Positions 43,630 to 53,148 are shown, numbered from the stretch's first letter. The stretch: DNA of 64,000 nt from JACKAQ01 sp965227145 (GCA_965227145.1 OZ245730.1:5642001-5706000); one strand, 5' to 3'. The notes: generated by a model from the sequence alone, not told the origin. Numbers and translations are program-made.

Positions 43630-45144
43630 TCACGACGGTTTATCGATGCCTAACTTCTCCATTTTGTATCGAATCGCCCGTTCGGAAATTTGCAATGCCC
43701 GCGCCGCTTTCGACTGGTTCCAGTCGTTGGCAACCAGCGCCTGCCGGATCAGCGAAACTTCGGTTTCTTCCAGCGTTTCCTGCAGGCTTTTGCGGATGTC
43801 GTGGGCATCCTGCGTAAAGGTCAGATCTTTGTATTCTTTCCGAAATTCTTTTGGCAAAACCGACTCGTCCAGCACCACCGTTTCCGGCGCAGCCAGCGTC
43901 ACCAATCGCTCCACAAAATTTTCCAGTTCGCGAATATTTCCCGGCCAAACCCGCAATTGCATGTAATCCAGCAGCCATTCGTGAAACGATTCCGCCTGTT
44001 TTTTCTGCTCTGCGGCAAATTTTTTCAGGAAATGATTGGCCAGCAGCGGAATATCATCGCGGCGCTGGTTGAGCGTCGGCACGTCGATGGGATACACGTG
44101 CAGCCGGTAAAACAGATCTTCGCGGAATTTTCCGGCATCGACCATCTGCCGCAAATCGCTGCTGGATGCGGAAATGATCCGCACATCCACCTTTCGCGGT
44201 TTGTTGCTGCCGATCACCCGGATTTCCCCTTCCTGCAGCACCCGCAACAATTTTGACTGCATATCGAACGGTAAATTGGCGATTTCATCCATAAAAAATG
44301 TGCCGCCGCTGGCTTCCTCGATCAAGCCTTTGCGATCGTAATTCGCGCCGGTGAACGCGCCTTTCGCATGCCCGAACAGCTCGCTTTCAATGAGATTTTC
44401 CGGAATCGCGCCGCAGTCGATCGCCACAAACGGGCGGATGTGACGGCTGCTGAACTGGTGGATCGCTTTGGCGATTTTCTCTTTACCCGTGCCGCTTTTG
44501 CCCTGCAACTGCACCCGGACATCGCAGCGTGCCGCCGCTTCGATGGCTTTGAGCAGCTCCACATACGGCTTGCTTTTGCCGAGCATGCCGAGTGCTTCGT
44601 ATTTGCCGATCAGCGCAGTATCGGGAATTTGTTTGTCAAAATAGGATTGGATTTTTTGCACATTGTCCAGAAATGGTGCGGCGATGGCAGCCATTTTTTC
44701 GAGCAGCGCAAGATCGCTTTCGGCAAATGCGCTGTCGTCCGTTTTGTCGATCAGCAGCAGGCAGCCGATGGCATTTCCGCTGTTTTGCAGCGGTGCACAC
44801 ATCGCGGTTTTCGCGCCAAATTTTTGGGAAATTTCCGGTACGAACCGGTTGTCTGTCGCAATATCCGCGCTGAGCATTGCCTGTTTGTGCTTCAGCGACC
44901 AGCCGATCAGGTTGGTTTGCAGCAGTTTGTAGCCTCGCGATTGTTCATCGCCGCCATCTTTGATGATGGTTTTCACCGTGTTTTGGGTACCCGGATTCAG
45001 CATCACAATCGATGCAAGATTGGCGCTGAACAGCGCAGTTGCAGTGGTGGAAACCACCCGCAAAATCTCCGAAAAATCGCTTTGCTGACCGAGCGCAACG
45101 GCTAATTCGAACAGGCTTTCGGTTTTTTGGGGATCAATCTGCAT
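43630..45144 (-). CDS. Sigma-54-dependent activator with GAF domain
   Basis: A 504-residue enhancer-binding regulator. A GAF sensor domain is at ~15-160. The AAA+ domain spans ~185-410: Walker A GKSGTGKE at 215-222, the sigma-54 contact loop GAFTGA at 262-267, Walker B in GGTFFMDE, and an FYRLHVYPI segment. A Fis-type helix-turn-helix lies at ~465-500 (WNQSKAARALQISERAIRYKM). It activates RpoN promoters in response to a ligand or signal sensed by GAF. It is convergent with hmgA. No ribosome site stands out at the ATG. Confidence 0.95.
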   Translation of the reverse strand: MQIDPQKTESLFELAVALGQQSDFSEILRVVSTTATALFSANLASIVMLNPGTQNTVKTIIKDGGDEQSRGYKLLQTNLIGWSLKHKQAMLSADIATDNRFVPEISQKFGAKTAMCAPLQNSGNAIGCLLLIDKTDDSAFAESDLALLEKMAAIAAPFLDNVQKIQSYFDKQIPDTALIGKYEALGMLGKSKPYVELLKAIEAAARCDVRVQLQGKSGTGKEKIAKAIHQFSSRHIRPFVAIDCGAIPENLIESELFGHAKGAFTGANYDRKGLIEEASGGTFFMDEIANLPFDMQSKLLRVLQEGEIRVIGSNKPRKVDVRIISASSSDLRQMVDAGKFREDLFYRLHVYPIDVPTLNQRRDDIPLLANHFLKKFAAEQKKQAESFHEWLLDYMQLRVWPGNIRELENFVERLVTLAAPETVVLDESVLPKEFRKEYKDLTFTQDAHDIRKSLQETLEETEVSLIRQALVANDWNQSKAARALQISERAIRYKMEKLGIDKPS

Positions 45145-45244
45145 TGCAATATTCGTTAAAATGATTCACGTAAGTGGTTGTTTTTTACAGCTTTTTTAAT
45201 ATAATCAGCGGATGATTGGCAGGCAAACCAAATTCACCCGCAAA

Positions 45245-45682
45245 TCAATCCACCGGAACGCGCACCGGTTTGCCTTTTTCGTGCACCCGGAACACTATGG
45301 CTTTCACGCTGCTTTCCCGCGTGATGGCTGTGTGCACCTGTTTGTAGGGGATTTTGAACACATCGCCGGCGTTGAGCACAATTTCCGGTTTGTCCTTTTG
45401 CCAAACCACAGCCGAGCCTTCCAGCACGTAAATAAATTCTTCGCCGTTGTGATAATGAATCGGCAAATTGGTGTTTGGCGGCGCTTCAACCGTCGAAACG
45501 ATCACCTCGCCGCCGTCCCAGCTTTCCAGTTCCGTGCGGAGCAAGTCGGTAAGTTTGGGTGCCGGATTATCCACGGTTTGTATCGTTGCGTGGTTGTGAT
45601 CGTGTGCTTTTTCAGCGTGTTCGCAACCGGCAAAAAATGCGGTGCACAACATCGCAAATCCAATAATAACAGATATTTTCAT
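45245..45682 (-). CDS. Cupin-domain lipoprotein
   Basis: A 145-residue protein with a lipoprotein signal (FFAGC, Cys20), a His-rich linker (HDHNHA) and a single cupin barrel at ~65-135 (PIHYHNGEEFIYVLEG, then GDVFKIP and HTAI). The metal ligands expected for cupins (HYHNGEE and a later His) are present. The His-rich linker could bind metal. GGAGG precedes the ATG by four bases. Its role, sensing or dioxygenase-like chemistry in the periplasm, is unknown. Downstream is the sigma-54 activator on the same strand. Confidence 0.85.
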   Translation of the reverse strand: MKISVIIGFAMLCTAFFAGCEHAEKAHDHNHATIQTVDNPAPKLTDLLRTELESWDGGEVIVSTVEAPPNTNLPIHYHNGEEFIYVLEGSAVVWQKDKPEIVLNAGDVFKIPYKQVHTAITRESSVKAIVFRVHEKGKPVRVPVD

Positions 45683-45736
45683 ATTGCCTCCACATCGTGG
45701 TTTTCAATTAAAATTTGGAAAATTATTGTTTGTTGC

Positions 45737-45793
45737 GTAGAGGCAATTCATGAATTGCCTTTTAGAGTGAAGCAATTCATGAATTGCCTCTAC
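45737..45793. repeat. Twin palindrome forming a long inverted repeat
   Basis: Two copies of the palindrome GGCAATTCATGAATTGCC (the second lacking its first G) are 11 bases apart. The left copy is preceded by GTAGA and the right copy is followed by TCTAC, so the outer arms make an inverted repeat of about 22 bp. It lies between the cupin lipoprotein and rhodanese genes. Confidence 0.88.
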
Positions 45794-45878
45794 AACAGAA
45801 TTGCTTTACACCGTGATTCTGCAGCAAAAATAATTAATGCGCAAATGCCCGAAAAAACAACGGAAATTTTGGCGCGAA

Positions 45879-46397
45879 TCAATCGCGTTTTTCAAGGAGT
45901 TGACCCCAATATCGGTCGAAGGGATGGACGGAACCGGTGGCGCCGCTGTCGTTCACCACGGTGAAACCGCTGTTGAACCAGCGGAAAATGCCGCCGCGCA
46001 GATTGTAAATGTGCGAAACGCTGTCCGCAAATTCGCTGTGCAGCAGCTTTTCCGCGATAATCGAGCTGCGTTTGCCAACAGAGCAGTAAAACACCAGTTC
46101 TTTGTTTTTGGCGAGATCGCCGAATTGCGCCCAGAATTTTTTTTCGGAAATGTCGGGATCGACGCGAACGGCGTTTTGCAGATGGCTTTGGTTGAATTCG
46201 TCGGGTTTTCGGGTGTCCAGCAGCAGAACATTCGCGCCGGATGATTGCAATTGTTGCAGCAGCGAATCCGCGGAAATATTGGGAACCGGGTGGTCGTGCT
46301 CAATTTTTTTCTCGATCAGCGACAGTGTAAACTGCCCGAACAGCAGCACCGGCAGCAGCAAAAACAGCGCAAATCCAAATTTATTTATATGATTCAT
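45879..46397 (-). CDS. Exported rhodanese-domain protein
   Basis: A 172-residue protein with an N-terminal hydrophobic signal or anchor (FALFLLLPVLLFGQ) and a single rhodanese domain at ~45-150. The active-site loop is CSVGKRSS, with the cysteine after VFY, typical of sulfurtransferases; LLLDTRKPDEF is the first conserved block. It is probably periplasmic or membrane-anchored, moving sulfane sulfur or handling thiol redox. It lies 42 bp downstream of the M61-like lipoprotein gene on the same strand, so the two may be co-transcribed. Confidence 0.88.
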   Translation of the reverse strand: MNHINKFGFALFLLLPVLLFGQFTLSLIEKKIEHDHPVPNISADSLLQQLQSSGANVLLLDTRKPDEFNQSHLQNAVRVDPDISEKKFWAQFGDLAKNKELVFYCSVGKRSSIIAEKLLHSEFADSVSHIYNLRGGIFRWFNSGFTVVNDSGATGSVHPFDRYWGQLLEKRD

Positions 46398-46439
46398 TTT
46401 TTATCCAATGACATCCAATTTTTTTCTAAGATTATGTTT

Positions 46440-48257
46440 TTATTGCAATTCCCGCAGCCACGCTTCGCGGACGCGCTGTTGCGCCGGTGAAATCATGCCC
46501 GGCACGCTGAACAAATGGCGATCCTTTCGGTGCACAATTTCCGCGGTTCGCTGGATGCGTTTGCCGTTTCGAACCAGTTGCAGCGGGTAGCGTTCGCCGA
46601 TGTCCATTCGCGGCAGCAGCTCATCGTATAGCAGGCGTTGGTAATTTTCCGGGGAAACGCGCCGGTTGGCGATGGCCAGCAGCAGGTCATCTTTTTGCAC
46701 ATCAAATGTTGCCAGTTCGTCATCGATCCACAGGATGCGAACGCCGCGTTCATCCGCACCGGTGAAGAATCCAAAATCATTTTCCACAGGTTCGGAAAGC
46801 TTTGATTCTATGTAGTTTATCCCCACTTTTTCGAGCATTTCCGCATAAGGCAGCGGCGCGTTTCCGATGATGTATTTCCGGATAAACGATTCAAATTCCG
46901 GTCCGCAATAATCGATCAAAATTTCGAAAAACTGGTCTTCCGGCAGCGGGCGCGTTTTGCCGTAATCGAGAATCAGATCGTTGATGACGTCCTGCAGCCC
47001 GCGCCGCCCGTCGGTGAGATCGATCAAATGAATGTCCAGCAGCGCCGCCACCAGCGCACCGCGACTGTAAACGTTGGCGTAATCGCGGGGATTTCCGCGC
47101 GATTGCAGGCTCATATCGCTGAGGCTGGTTTCCGAGCCGAACAATGCTTCGCGAAAAATTTTCTGGCGAAAATCTTCCACAATATAATGACGCAAATCTT
47201 TCAGACCGGCGCGAAGCTGAATAATATCCGACGCCCATTCGGTCACGCCCTCGAAAAACCAGAGGTGCTGGGTCGGGCGTGATCGCAAAAAATCGTCGAT
47301 GCTCAGCGCGTCGCTGCGGATGGAAAACGGGATAATCAGGTGAAAATATTCGTGTGCGATCACGTCCTGCACATCCGCGCGTATCGTTTCGAGATCATCT
47401 TCCTCAAAAATAAATGCACCGCTGTGCTGATATTCCACGCCGCCGGCGAACAAATCTTCGAACACGAACAGCATCGTGTATTCGTCGAGCGGCAGCCGGT
47501 CGTTCAAAAAATAATAGGTTGCGGTGATTACATCGCGAACGTGCGGAAACAGGTGATCCGCCACAATTTTGTCGGTTTTCGAATAGCAGAACATGCGCAC
47601 GTCGCTGCCCATCACGCGGTCGTGAACTTCGGTGAGATAGCCCGCCAAAATCGGCGATGTGAGCAGGTTGCCAAACGAGTTTGCGACAAAATTTCCCGCG
47701 CCGTCCGGACGCAGCGCAGTGCCGGTTTGCCAGCCGTCTGGCAAATTGATGCGCAGTTGCAACGGCGATTTTTCCATCCCGCTGAGCATGCCGAACACGC
47801 CGCCACCGTTAATGAAAGCGTAATTTTCGTTGAGCGCGGTGCCGAGCATTTCCGGCGGGCGCAGGTTTTCCGGCAAATCGCGGGTATCATCCATTTGATA
47901 GCTGATGGTCACCACTTCGACAGGGTTGAGCAGCCGCCACTGCGCCGCACCGATTCGCTGAACCGGGGAAATTTGCCCGTTGGCATCGAGCGCGGTGAGG
48001 TTGCGGATCATCTGCCCGAAATCGATGCCGCGCCATGATCCGCCGGGGAAAAATTGCAGCGTATTATTATTGTATGTCAGGCTGTCGAATTGCATCGTCA
48101 CGGAAAAACGGTCGTTTGCCGTGTCAAAATCGAGCAAAATGTTGTAGCGAACCGCTTCCGGCTCGACCGGCGTGCTTTGCTGCGGAACCGTCGCGGCACA
48201 ACCGGTGAGGAATATTGTGAACGCTGTAAATATCTGTAAAATAACGATTTTCATCAT
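46440..48257 (-). CDS. M61-like metallopeptidase lipoprotein
   Basis: A 605-residue protein with a lipoprotein signal (FLTGC, Cys20), an N-terminal beta domain (~35-215), and a gluzincin catalytic domain with zinc motif HEYFH at 302-306 and third ligand candidate Glu336 in WFFEGVTEW. The C-terminal ~100 residues resemble a PDZ-like segment (VRILWIDDELATFDVQKDDLL... ). This order matches glycyl aminopeptidase (M61) relatives. It would be anchored in the envelope. The start is one of two adjacent ATGs with no strong ribosome site. Confidence 0.82.
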   Translation of the reverse strand: MMKIVILQIFTAFTIFLTGCAATVPQQSTPVEPEAVRYNILLDFDTANDRFSVTMQFDSLTYNNNTLQFFPGGSWRGIDFGQMIRNLTALDANGQISPVQRIGAAQWRLLNPVEVVTISYQMDDTRDLPENLRPPEMLGTALNENYAFINGGGVFGMLSGMEKSPLQLRINLPDGWQTGTALRPDGAGNFVANSFGNLLTSPILAGYLTEVHDRVMGSDVRMFCYSKTDKIVADHLFPHVRDVITATYYFLNDRLPLDEYTMLFVFEDLFAGGVEYQHSGAFIFEEDDLETIRADVQDVIAHEYFHLIIPFSIRSDALSIDDFLRSRPTQHLWFFEGVTEWASDIIQLRAGLKDLRHYIVEDFRQKIFREALFGSETSLSDMSLQSRGNPRDYANVYSRGALVAALLDIHLIDLTDGRRGLQDVINDLILDYGKTRPLPEDQFFEILIDYCGPEFESFIRKYIIGNAPLPYAEMLEKVGINYIESKLSEPVENDFGFFTGADERGVRILWIDDELATFDVQKDDLLLAIANRRVSPENYQRLLYDELLPRMDIGERYPLQLVRNGKRIQRTAEIVHRKDRHLFSVPGMISPAQQRVREAWLRELQ

Positions 48258-48366
48258 TTATTTGGACGGCGTTTGTGAAGGTTTTAGACAGGATGAACAG
48301 GATTTTTCAAATAGAGAAAAAGTGAAGCGCAAAAACGATAGTTTCAGCCAGAAGAAAAATTGTCGC

Positions 48367-49344
48367 TTATTTGGAGCGATTGACCACAAAATCCGCCAGA
48401 TCGATCAGCGATTGTTTCGCCGGAGATTCGGGCAACGGCGCCAGTGCAGCAACCGCTTTGTCTTTGATTTCAAACGACTTATCGCGGGCGTTTTCCAATC
48501 CGTTGTAGCGATTGACAAAATCGAGGATGTATCCCAAATCTTTTTTCGCCGCGCCGTTTTTGATCATTTTGGTAATCTTTTTCTTCTCTTTGTCATCCGC
48601 GGAACGGAATGCGCAAAGCACCGGCAACGTGATTTTTTTATCCTGCAAATCCGCCAGCGCCGGTTTGCCCAAAATGCCGCTGCTGGCTTCGTAATCGAGC
48701 AAATCATCTTTGATCTGAAATGCCAACCCGAGCTGCTCACCGTAATCGCGGAGGGCGAACCGCTGTTCGGGTGCGGCGTTGACGGTCAGTGCGCCGAGTT
48801 CGCAACATGCGGAAATCAGCGATGCCGTTTTGTCGCTGATCAGCCGGAAATAATCGTCTTCGGTGGTATCGCCGCTGCGGGATTTTTGGAGCTCGAAAAT
48901 TGCGCCCTGAATCAGCCGTTTCGCGACGGTGGCAACGGTGTTCATGATTTCCAGACTGCCGGTGTCCGTTGCAGCGATGAGCGATTTGCTGAGCAGGTAA
49001 TCGCCCATCAAAATGGCGACTTTGTTTTTCCATATTTTGTGGATGGTAGCGATGCCGCGCCGCAGTTCCGCTTCGTCCAGCACATCGTCGTGCACCAGCG
49101 ATGCTGTGTGCAGCAGTTCCACAACCGCCGCAGTTGCATAAGTTGATTCTGTCGCCGGCGCAACCGCCCGTGCAGAAACCAGCACCAGCGCGGGACGAAA
49201 TTGCTTGCCTTTGTGTTTGACCACATATTTGGCAACTTCGTCAACCAGTTTTATATCGGAGCGCATAATTTCGGCAAAGTGCGCATCAAATTTTTCAAAA
49301 TCCCCGGAAAACTCCCGAAAAATATCTTTCAAACCTTTTTTCAA
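48367..49344 (-). CDS. ispB: Polyprenyl diphosphate synthase
   Basis: A 325-residue trans-prenyltransferase that extends farnesyl diphosphate to the long chain used for quinone side chains. The first aspartate motif is in LVHDDVLDEAELRRG and the second in FQIKDDLLDYE; KGKQFRPALV is the substrate-binding block. Exact chain length (octa- or heptaprenyl) cannot be read. The start is TTG at 49342-49344, with an AGG about nine bases before; no ATG fits. It lies 37 bp downstream of tatC. Confidence 0.92.
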   Translation of the reverse strand: MKKGLKDIFREFSGDFEKFDAHFAEIMRSDIKLVDEVAKYVVKHKGKQFRPALVLVSARAVAPATESTYATAAVVELLHTASLVHDDVLDEAELRRGIATIHKIWKNKVAILMGDYLLSKSLIAATDTGSLEIMNTVATVAKRLIQGAIFELQKSRSGDTTEDDYFRLISDKTASLISACCELGALTVNAAPEQRFALRDYGEQLGLAFQIKDDLLDYEASSGILGKPALADLQDKKITLPVLCAFRSADDKEKKKITKMIKNGAAKKDLGYILDFVNRYNGLENARDKSFEIKDKAVAALAPLPESPAKQSLIDLADFVVNRSK

Positions 49345-49381
49345 ACCGTCGTACCTGTCTTATCAGCACGGGAAATCGCTG

Positions 49382-50206
49382 CTACTGTTCTTGGGATGGC
49401 AGATCTTCGCCTGCTTCGCGTTTTTTCAATTCTGCCAGATATTGTTGTTCCTCTACTCCGGCGCGGTGTTTGGCATTTTTTTCGACACGCCCGGCGATAA
49501 AAATGGAAAATTCATACAGCAAAACCAGCGGAATACCCAAAAAAATCTGGGTGACCGGATCTGGCGGGGTCAGCAATGCGGCTGCCACAAAAATACCCAC
49601 AATCGCGTGGCGGCGATAATTGCGCATACCTTCTTTTGTGATCAGTCCGATTTTCGCCAAAAAATAGCTGATCACCGGCATTTCGAAAACGATGCCGAAC
49701 AGGAACATCAGCCGGATGGCAAAACCGATGTAAAAATCGATAGCAATATTGGCGCTGATATCCGCAGGTGCCAGTCCCACAAAAAAATTCAGCGCAAAGG
49801 GAACGATGACAAAATAGGCAAACGAAAGCCCGACCATAAACAACGTTGTCACCGAAATCATCAGCGGCAGAAAATAACGCTTTTCCCGTTGGTGCAATCC
49901 CGGGGAAATAAAACTCCACAACTGTTGAAAAATAAGCGGCAGCGCCAGCGCCAGCCCGCCAAAAAAACCGATTTCCAGATAAACAATCAGCATCCCCTGA
50001 ACTTTCAGGAATTGGAAAATGAGCGGCGGATCCAGTTGGCTGGCGGGATATGTCAGAACCTGCAGGATGTCCTGCGCAAAAATGAAACACACAATCATCC
50101 CGGCGATCAGGCCGATCAGCGACCGGAAAACCACCCAGCGAAGTTCTTCCAGATGTTCCAGAAACGGCATTTCCTGCGTTGGCGGCGGTACTTTACGAAC
50201 AGGCAT
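49382..50206 (-). CDS. tatC: Sec-independent protein translocase TatC
   Basis: A 274-residue inner-membrane protein with six transmembrane helices and the family N-terminal motif MPFLEHLEELRWVVFRS, plus the later FGIVFEMPVISYFLAKIGLI block. TatC is the receptor for twin-arginine signal peptides. The ATG at 50204-50206 has GAGG six bases upstream; an ATG 15 bases earlier lacks one. tatA/tatB are not in the window. It is upstream of the polyprenyl synthase gene and divergent from the LpxH-like gene. Confidence 0.95.
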   Translation of the reverse strand: MPVRKVPPPTQEMPFLEHLEELRWVVFRSLIGLIAGMIVCFIFAQDILQVLTYPASQLDPPLIFQFLKVQGMLIVYLEIGFFGGLALALPLIFQQLWSFISPGLHQREKRYFLPLMISVTTLFMVGLSFAYFVIVPFALNFFVGLAPADISANIAIDFYIGFAIRLMFLFGIVFEMPVISYFLAKIGLITKEGMRNYRRHAIVGIFVAAALLTPPDPVTQIFLGIPLVLLYEFSIFIAGRVEKNAKHRAGVEEQQYLAELKKREAGEDLPSQEQ

Positions 50207-50339
50207 TTTTCCCTCAATCATTACCGATTCAATTCAAATGATTAATTTAAACGATGCCCGTAAAAAAAGGAAACGTTTGTTTTTATTTCGCCGCTGTTTT
50301 TCTAAATTGGGCACGGTAAAAATCGGCGAACAAAAACGT

Positions 50340-51071
50340 ATGGGCAAAACTTTTTTCTTTTCGGATGTCCATTTGGGCACCAGCGATGCAGCGGCAGAGG
50401 CGCACAAACAAAGGCAATTGCTCGCTTTTCTGAAACACGTTTCGGAAAATGGCGAGCGATTGTTTATCATGGGCGATCTGTTCGATTTCTGGTTCGAATA
50501 CCGGACTGTCATTCCGCGCGGTTACATGGCAGTGCTCGGCGCACTGAGCCAACTGAAAGAAAATGGTATCGATTTGCACTACGTTGCCGGCAACCACGAT
50601 TTTTGGGTGCGCGATTTTTTAACCGACGAAATGGGATTCAACATGCATTTCGATCCCATCGAATACGAGATCGCCGGGAAGCGCTTTTTTTTGCACCACG
50701 GCGACGGCGTGGCAAAATTTGACAAAGGTTACCGGTTGATGAAACGGGTGTTTCGCTACCCGCCGAACATATTTTTGTATAGCTTGCTGCATCCGGATAT
50801 CGGTATTCCGCTGGCAAAATGGGTCGCGAACCTCAGCCGGAATCATCAAAAAGACCGGGAAGTGGACGACCGCGATTATCGCGAACTGGCGCTGGAAAAA
50901 TTCCGGGAAGGGTGCGATTACGCGATTTTCGGACATCTGCACCAGCCCATTTTGGCTGAATTGGATGGCGGCGTTTACATGAATTTGGGCGATTGGATGC
51001 GCCATTTCACCTACGCTGTTTTCGACGAACAATCGCTGAAATTACACCACTGGCCAACGGATGCGGAGTAG
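50340..51071 (+). CDS. LpxH-like UDP-diacylglucosamine pyrophosphatase / metallophosphoesterase
   Basis: A 243-residue calcineurin-like phosphoesterase with all metal motifs: SDVHLG (Asp9, His11), GDLFDFW (Asp46), GNHDFW (Asn85, His86), HHGDG, and GHLHQP near 200. The pattern matches LpxH, which cleaves UDP-2,3-diacylglucosamine in lipid A synthesis, and its close relatives. The ATG at 50340 gives the expected N-terminus; the frame is open further upstream but without a ribosome site. An LpxL-type gene lies nearby at 53149. Confidence 0.85.
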   Translation: MGKTFFFSDVHLGTSDAAAEAHKQRQLLAFLKHVSENGERLFIMGDLFDFWFEYRTVIPRGYMAVLGALSQLKENGIDLHYVAGNHDFWVRDFLTDEMGFNMHFDPIEYEIAGKRFFLHHGDGVAKFDKGYRLMKRVFRYPPNIFLYSLLHPDIGIPLAKWVANLSRNHQKDREVDDRDYRELALEKFREGCDYAIFGHLHQPILAELDGGVYMNLGDWMRHFTYAVFDEQSLKLHHWPTDAE

Positions 51072-51193
51072 CATCGATACTTTCCGCTTGTTTGCGCGGG
51101 CGTAATTCATAATATTTCAAACAGAAAAATGACACAACAGTGCGGTTTTGCGCACGATATGATTTTTTAATTACATCTCGAAAGGAGTTGGCA

Positions 51194-51487
51194 ATGGCAG
51201 AAACAATTGACGAAATTACCATTGATTGGGAAGAAGACAATATTCTGAAAGTGAAAGAATTGGACAAAGTGGTGCTCACCAAAGGCGCGTGGTCCACTAT
51301 TTTGTTCCGCTATCAGCAATGGGACGATGCAAAGGAGCAGTACAGCGCAGATATGTACACGATCCGCCGCTACCGGAAAAGCCAGGGCGTGTATCGCCAG
51401 CAATCCAAATTCAATATTTCCAACGCTGCGCAGGCGCAGAAAATTGTTGAAGCGCTGACCCAATGGATCGAAAAACCGCAAGAATAG
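51194..51487 (+). CDS. Conserved-looking hypothetical protein, 97 residues
   Basis: A small soluble protein: acidic N-terminus (ETIDEITIDWEED), then KVKELDKVVLTKGAWSTILF and a basic centre (TIRRYRKSQGVYRQQSKF), ending in an amphipathic helix. There is no signal or membrane segment. AAGGAG lies well placed before the ATG at 51194. I do not recognise the family. It lies 49 bp before nnrD/E on the same strand and is likely co-transcribed. Confidence 0.75.
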   Translation: MAETIDEITIDWEEDNILKVKELDKVVLTKGAWSTILFRYQQWDDAKEQYSADMYTIRRYRKSQGVYRQQSKFNISNAAQAQKIVEALTQWIEKPQE

Positions 51488-51535
51488 CCAGGGAACCGGA
51501 ACCGCAAACAGCATTGCGAACAGGAGCAAATTGCC

Positions 51536-53104
51536 ATGATTAAAGTTGTAACAGCCGAAGAAATGCGGGAAAAAGACCGCTTTACCATCGAAAAAATTGG
51601 TGTACCGGGCGTTGTGTTAATGGAAAATGCCGGCGCAGCGGTTGCCAGGGTAATAATGCGGGAGCTGAACGGCGTGGCAGACCCGCTGGTGCATGTGATT
51701 TGCGGAAAAGGCAATAACGGCGGCGATGGCTTTGTAATCGCGCGCCACCTCTGGAACGAAGGCGTTTATGTGCGCGTGTTTTGTATCGCTCCGGCGGAAC
51801 AGCTCACCGGCGATGCAAAAATTAATTACACCATCCTCAAAAATATGAAAATGCCCATCGAGCACATTGGGAATGTGACCGAATTGCGCGAGCTGGAACA
51901 CGAGCCACCGGATATTTTGGTGGATGCCTTGTTGGGTACCGGCGTTCGCGGAGCCGCCGAAGGATTTGTTTCGGAAGTGATTGATTTTATAAATCATAAC
52001 ATCGAAACCCGCGTGGTTGCGGTGGATATTCCTTCCGGGCTGGACGCCAATTCCGCCGAAGTTGCCGGCAGCGCTGTTCGCGCGGATCTGACCGTCACAA
52101 TGGCGCTTCCCAAACGCTGCCATGTATTGTATCGCGCCAAAAATTATGTCGGGCAATTGTATATTGCAGATATCGGTATTCCGCCGTTTGTGCTGAATAT
52201 GGGCGATGTAAAAGTGGAAATGCTGGAAGCGAAAGACATTGTGCTGCCCTTCCGTTTCCCGGATTCCCACAAATACGAATGCGGCAAAGTGGGTGTGTTG
52301 GCCGGCTCCAAAGGCTACACCGGCGCCGCAGCGTTGGCTGCCCACGCAGCCATGAAAATTGGTGCGGGAATGGTTGCACTGGCAGTGCCGGAAAGCATCA
52401 ACGCGGTCATGGAGCAAAAACTCACCGAAATTATCACTCGTCCGTTGCCGGAAACGCCCCATCAAACCATCGGAACGGAAAGCATTTCGGAGATTCGCGA
52501 ATTGGTGAATTGGTGCGATGTACTGGCTATCGGTCCCGGACTCGGGCGCAGCCAGCATGTGCAGGACGCCGTAATCGAAGTGTTGAAAATGTGCGATAAA
52601 CCCGTGGTTATCGACGCGGACGCGCTGTTTGCGGTTGCCAATCACCCCGAAATTTTGACGGAATACGGCAACAAAAATTGGGTGCTCACGCCGCATCTCG
52701 GCGAATTTTTGCGATTTTTCCCGGATGAAGATAAGCGCTCGCTGTATAATTATCGCATCGAACGGGCTCAGGATTTTGCCAAAACCTATGGCGTTACCTT
52801 GCTGCTAAAGGGCGCACCTGCGATGGTTGCGTTGCCGGATGGTCTGGTTTACCTCAATCCCACCGGCAATGCAGGATTAGCCAGCGGCGGCACCGGCGAT
52901 GTGCTCACCGGATTTGTTGCCGGATTGCTCGCGCAGGGTTTCGATCCGGACGAAGCTGCATACACCGCCAATTTCCTGCACGGCTACACCGCCGATGTCA
53001 TTTTGGAAAAAGAAACCACTTACACTATTCTCGCCAGCGACCTGATTGCCAATTTGGGTGTGGCGATCAACAAATTCAGCAAAGATAACGAGCACAGCCA
53101 TTGA
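51536..53104 (+). CDS. nnr: Bifunctional NAD(P)HX epimerase and dehydratase
   Basis: A 522-residue metabolite-repair enzyme. The N-terminal YjeF/NnrE-type domain (~1-215) epimerises hydrated NAD(P)H, with GKGNNGGDGFV as its loop. The C-terminal NnrD-type ribokinase-fold domain (~230-515) dehydrates it using ATP or ADP, with GSKGYTGAA and ASGGTGDVLTG motifs. Length and order are standard for the fused form. AGGAG precedes the ATG. It is cytoplasmic. Confidence 0.95.
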   Translation: MIKVVTAEEMREKDRFTIEKIGVPGVVLMENAGAAVARVIMRELNGVADPLVHVICGKGNNGGDGFVIARHLWNEGVYVRVFCIAPAEQLTGDAKINYTILKNMKMPIEHIGNVTELRELEHEPPDILVDALLGTGVRGAAEGFVSEVIDFINHNIETRVVAVDIPSGLDANSAEVAGSAVRADLTVTMALPKRCHVLYRAKNYVGQLYIADIGIPPFVLNMGDVKVEMLEAKDIVLPFRFPDSHKYECGKVGVLAGSKGYTGAAALAAHAAMKIGAGMVALAVPESINAVMEQKLTEIITRPLPETPHQTIGTESISEIRELVNWCDVLAIGPGLGRSQHVQDAVIEVLKMCDKPVVIDADALFAVANHPEILTEYGNKNWVLTPHLGEFLRFFPDEDKRSLYNYRIERAQDFAKTYGVTLLLKGAPAMVALPDGLVYLNPTGNAGLASGGTGDVLTGFVAGLLAQGFDPDEAAYTANFLHGYTADVILEKETTYTILASDLIANLGVAINKFSKDNEHSH

Positions 53105-53148
53105 TTTATTGAAGGTTGAAAATAGTCGTTTGCAGCAAATAAAAACAA

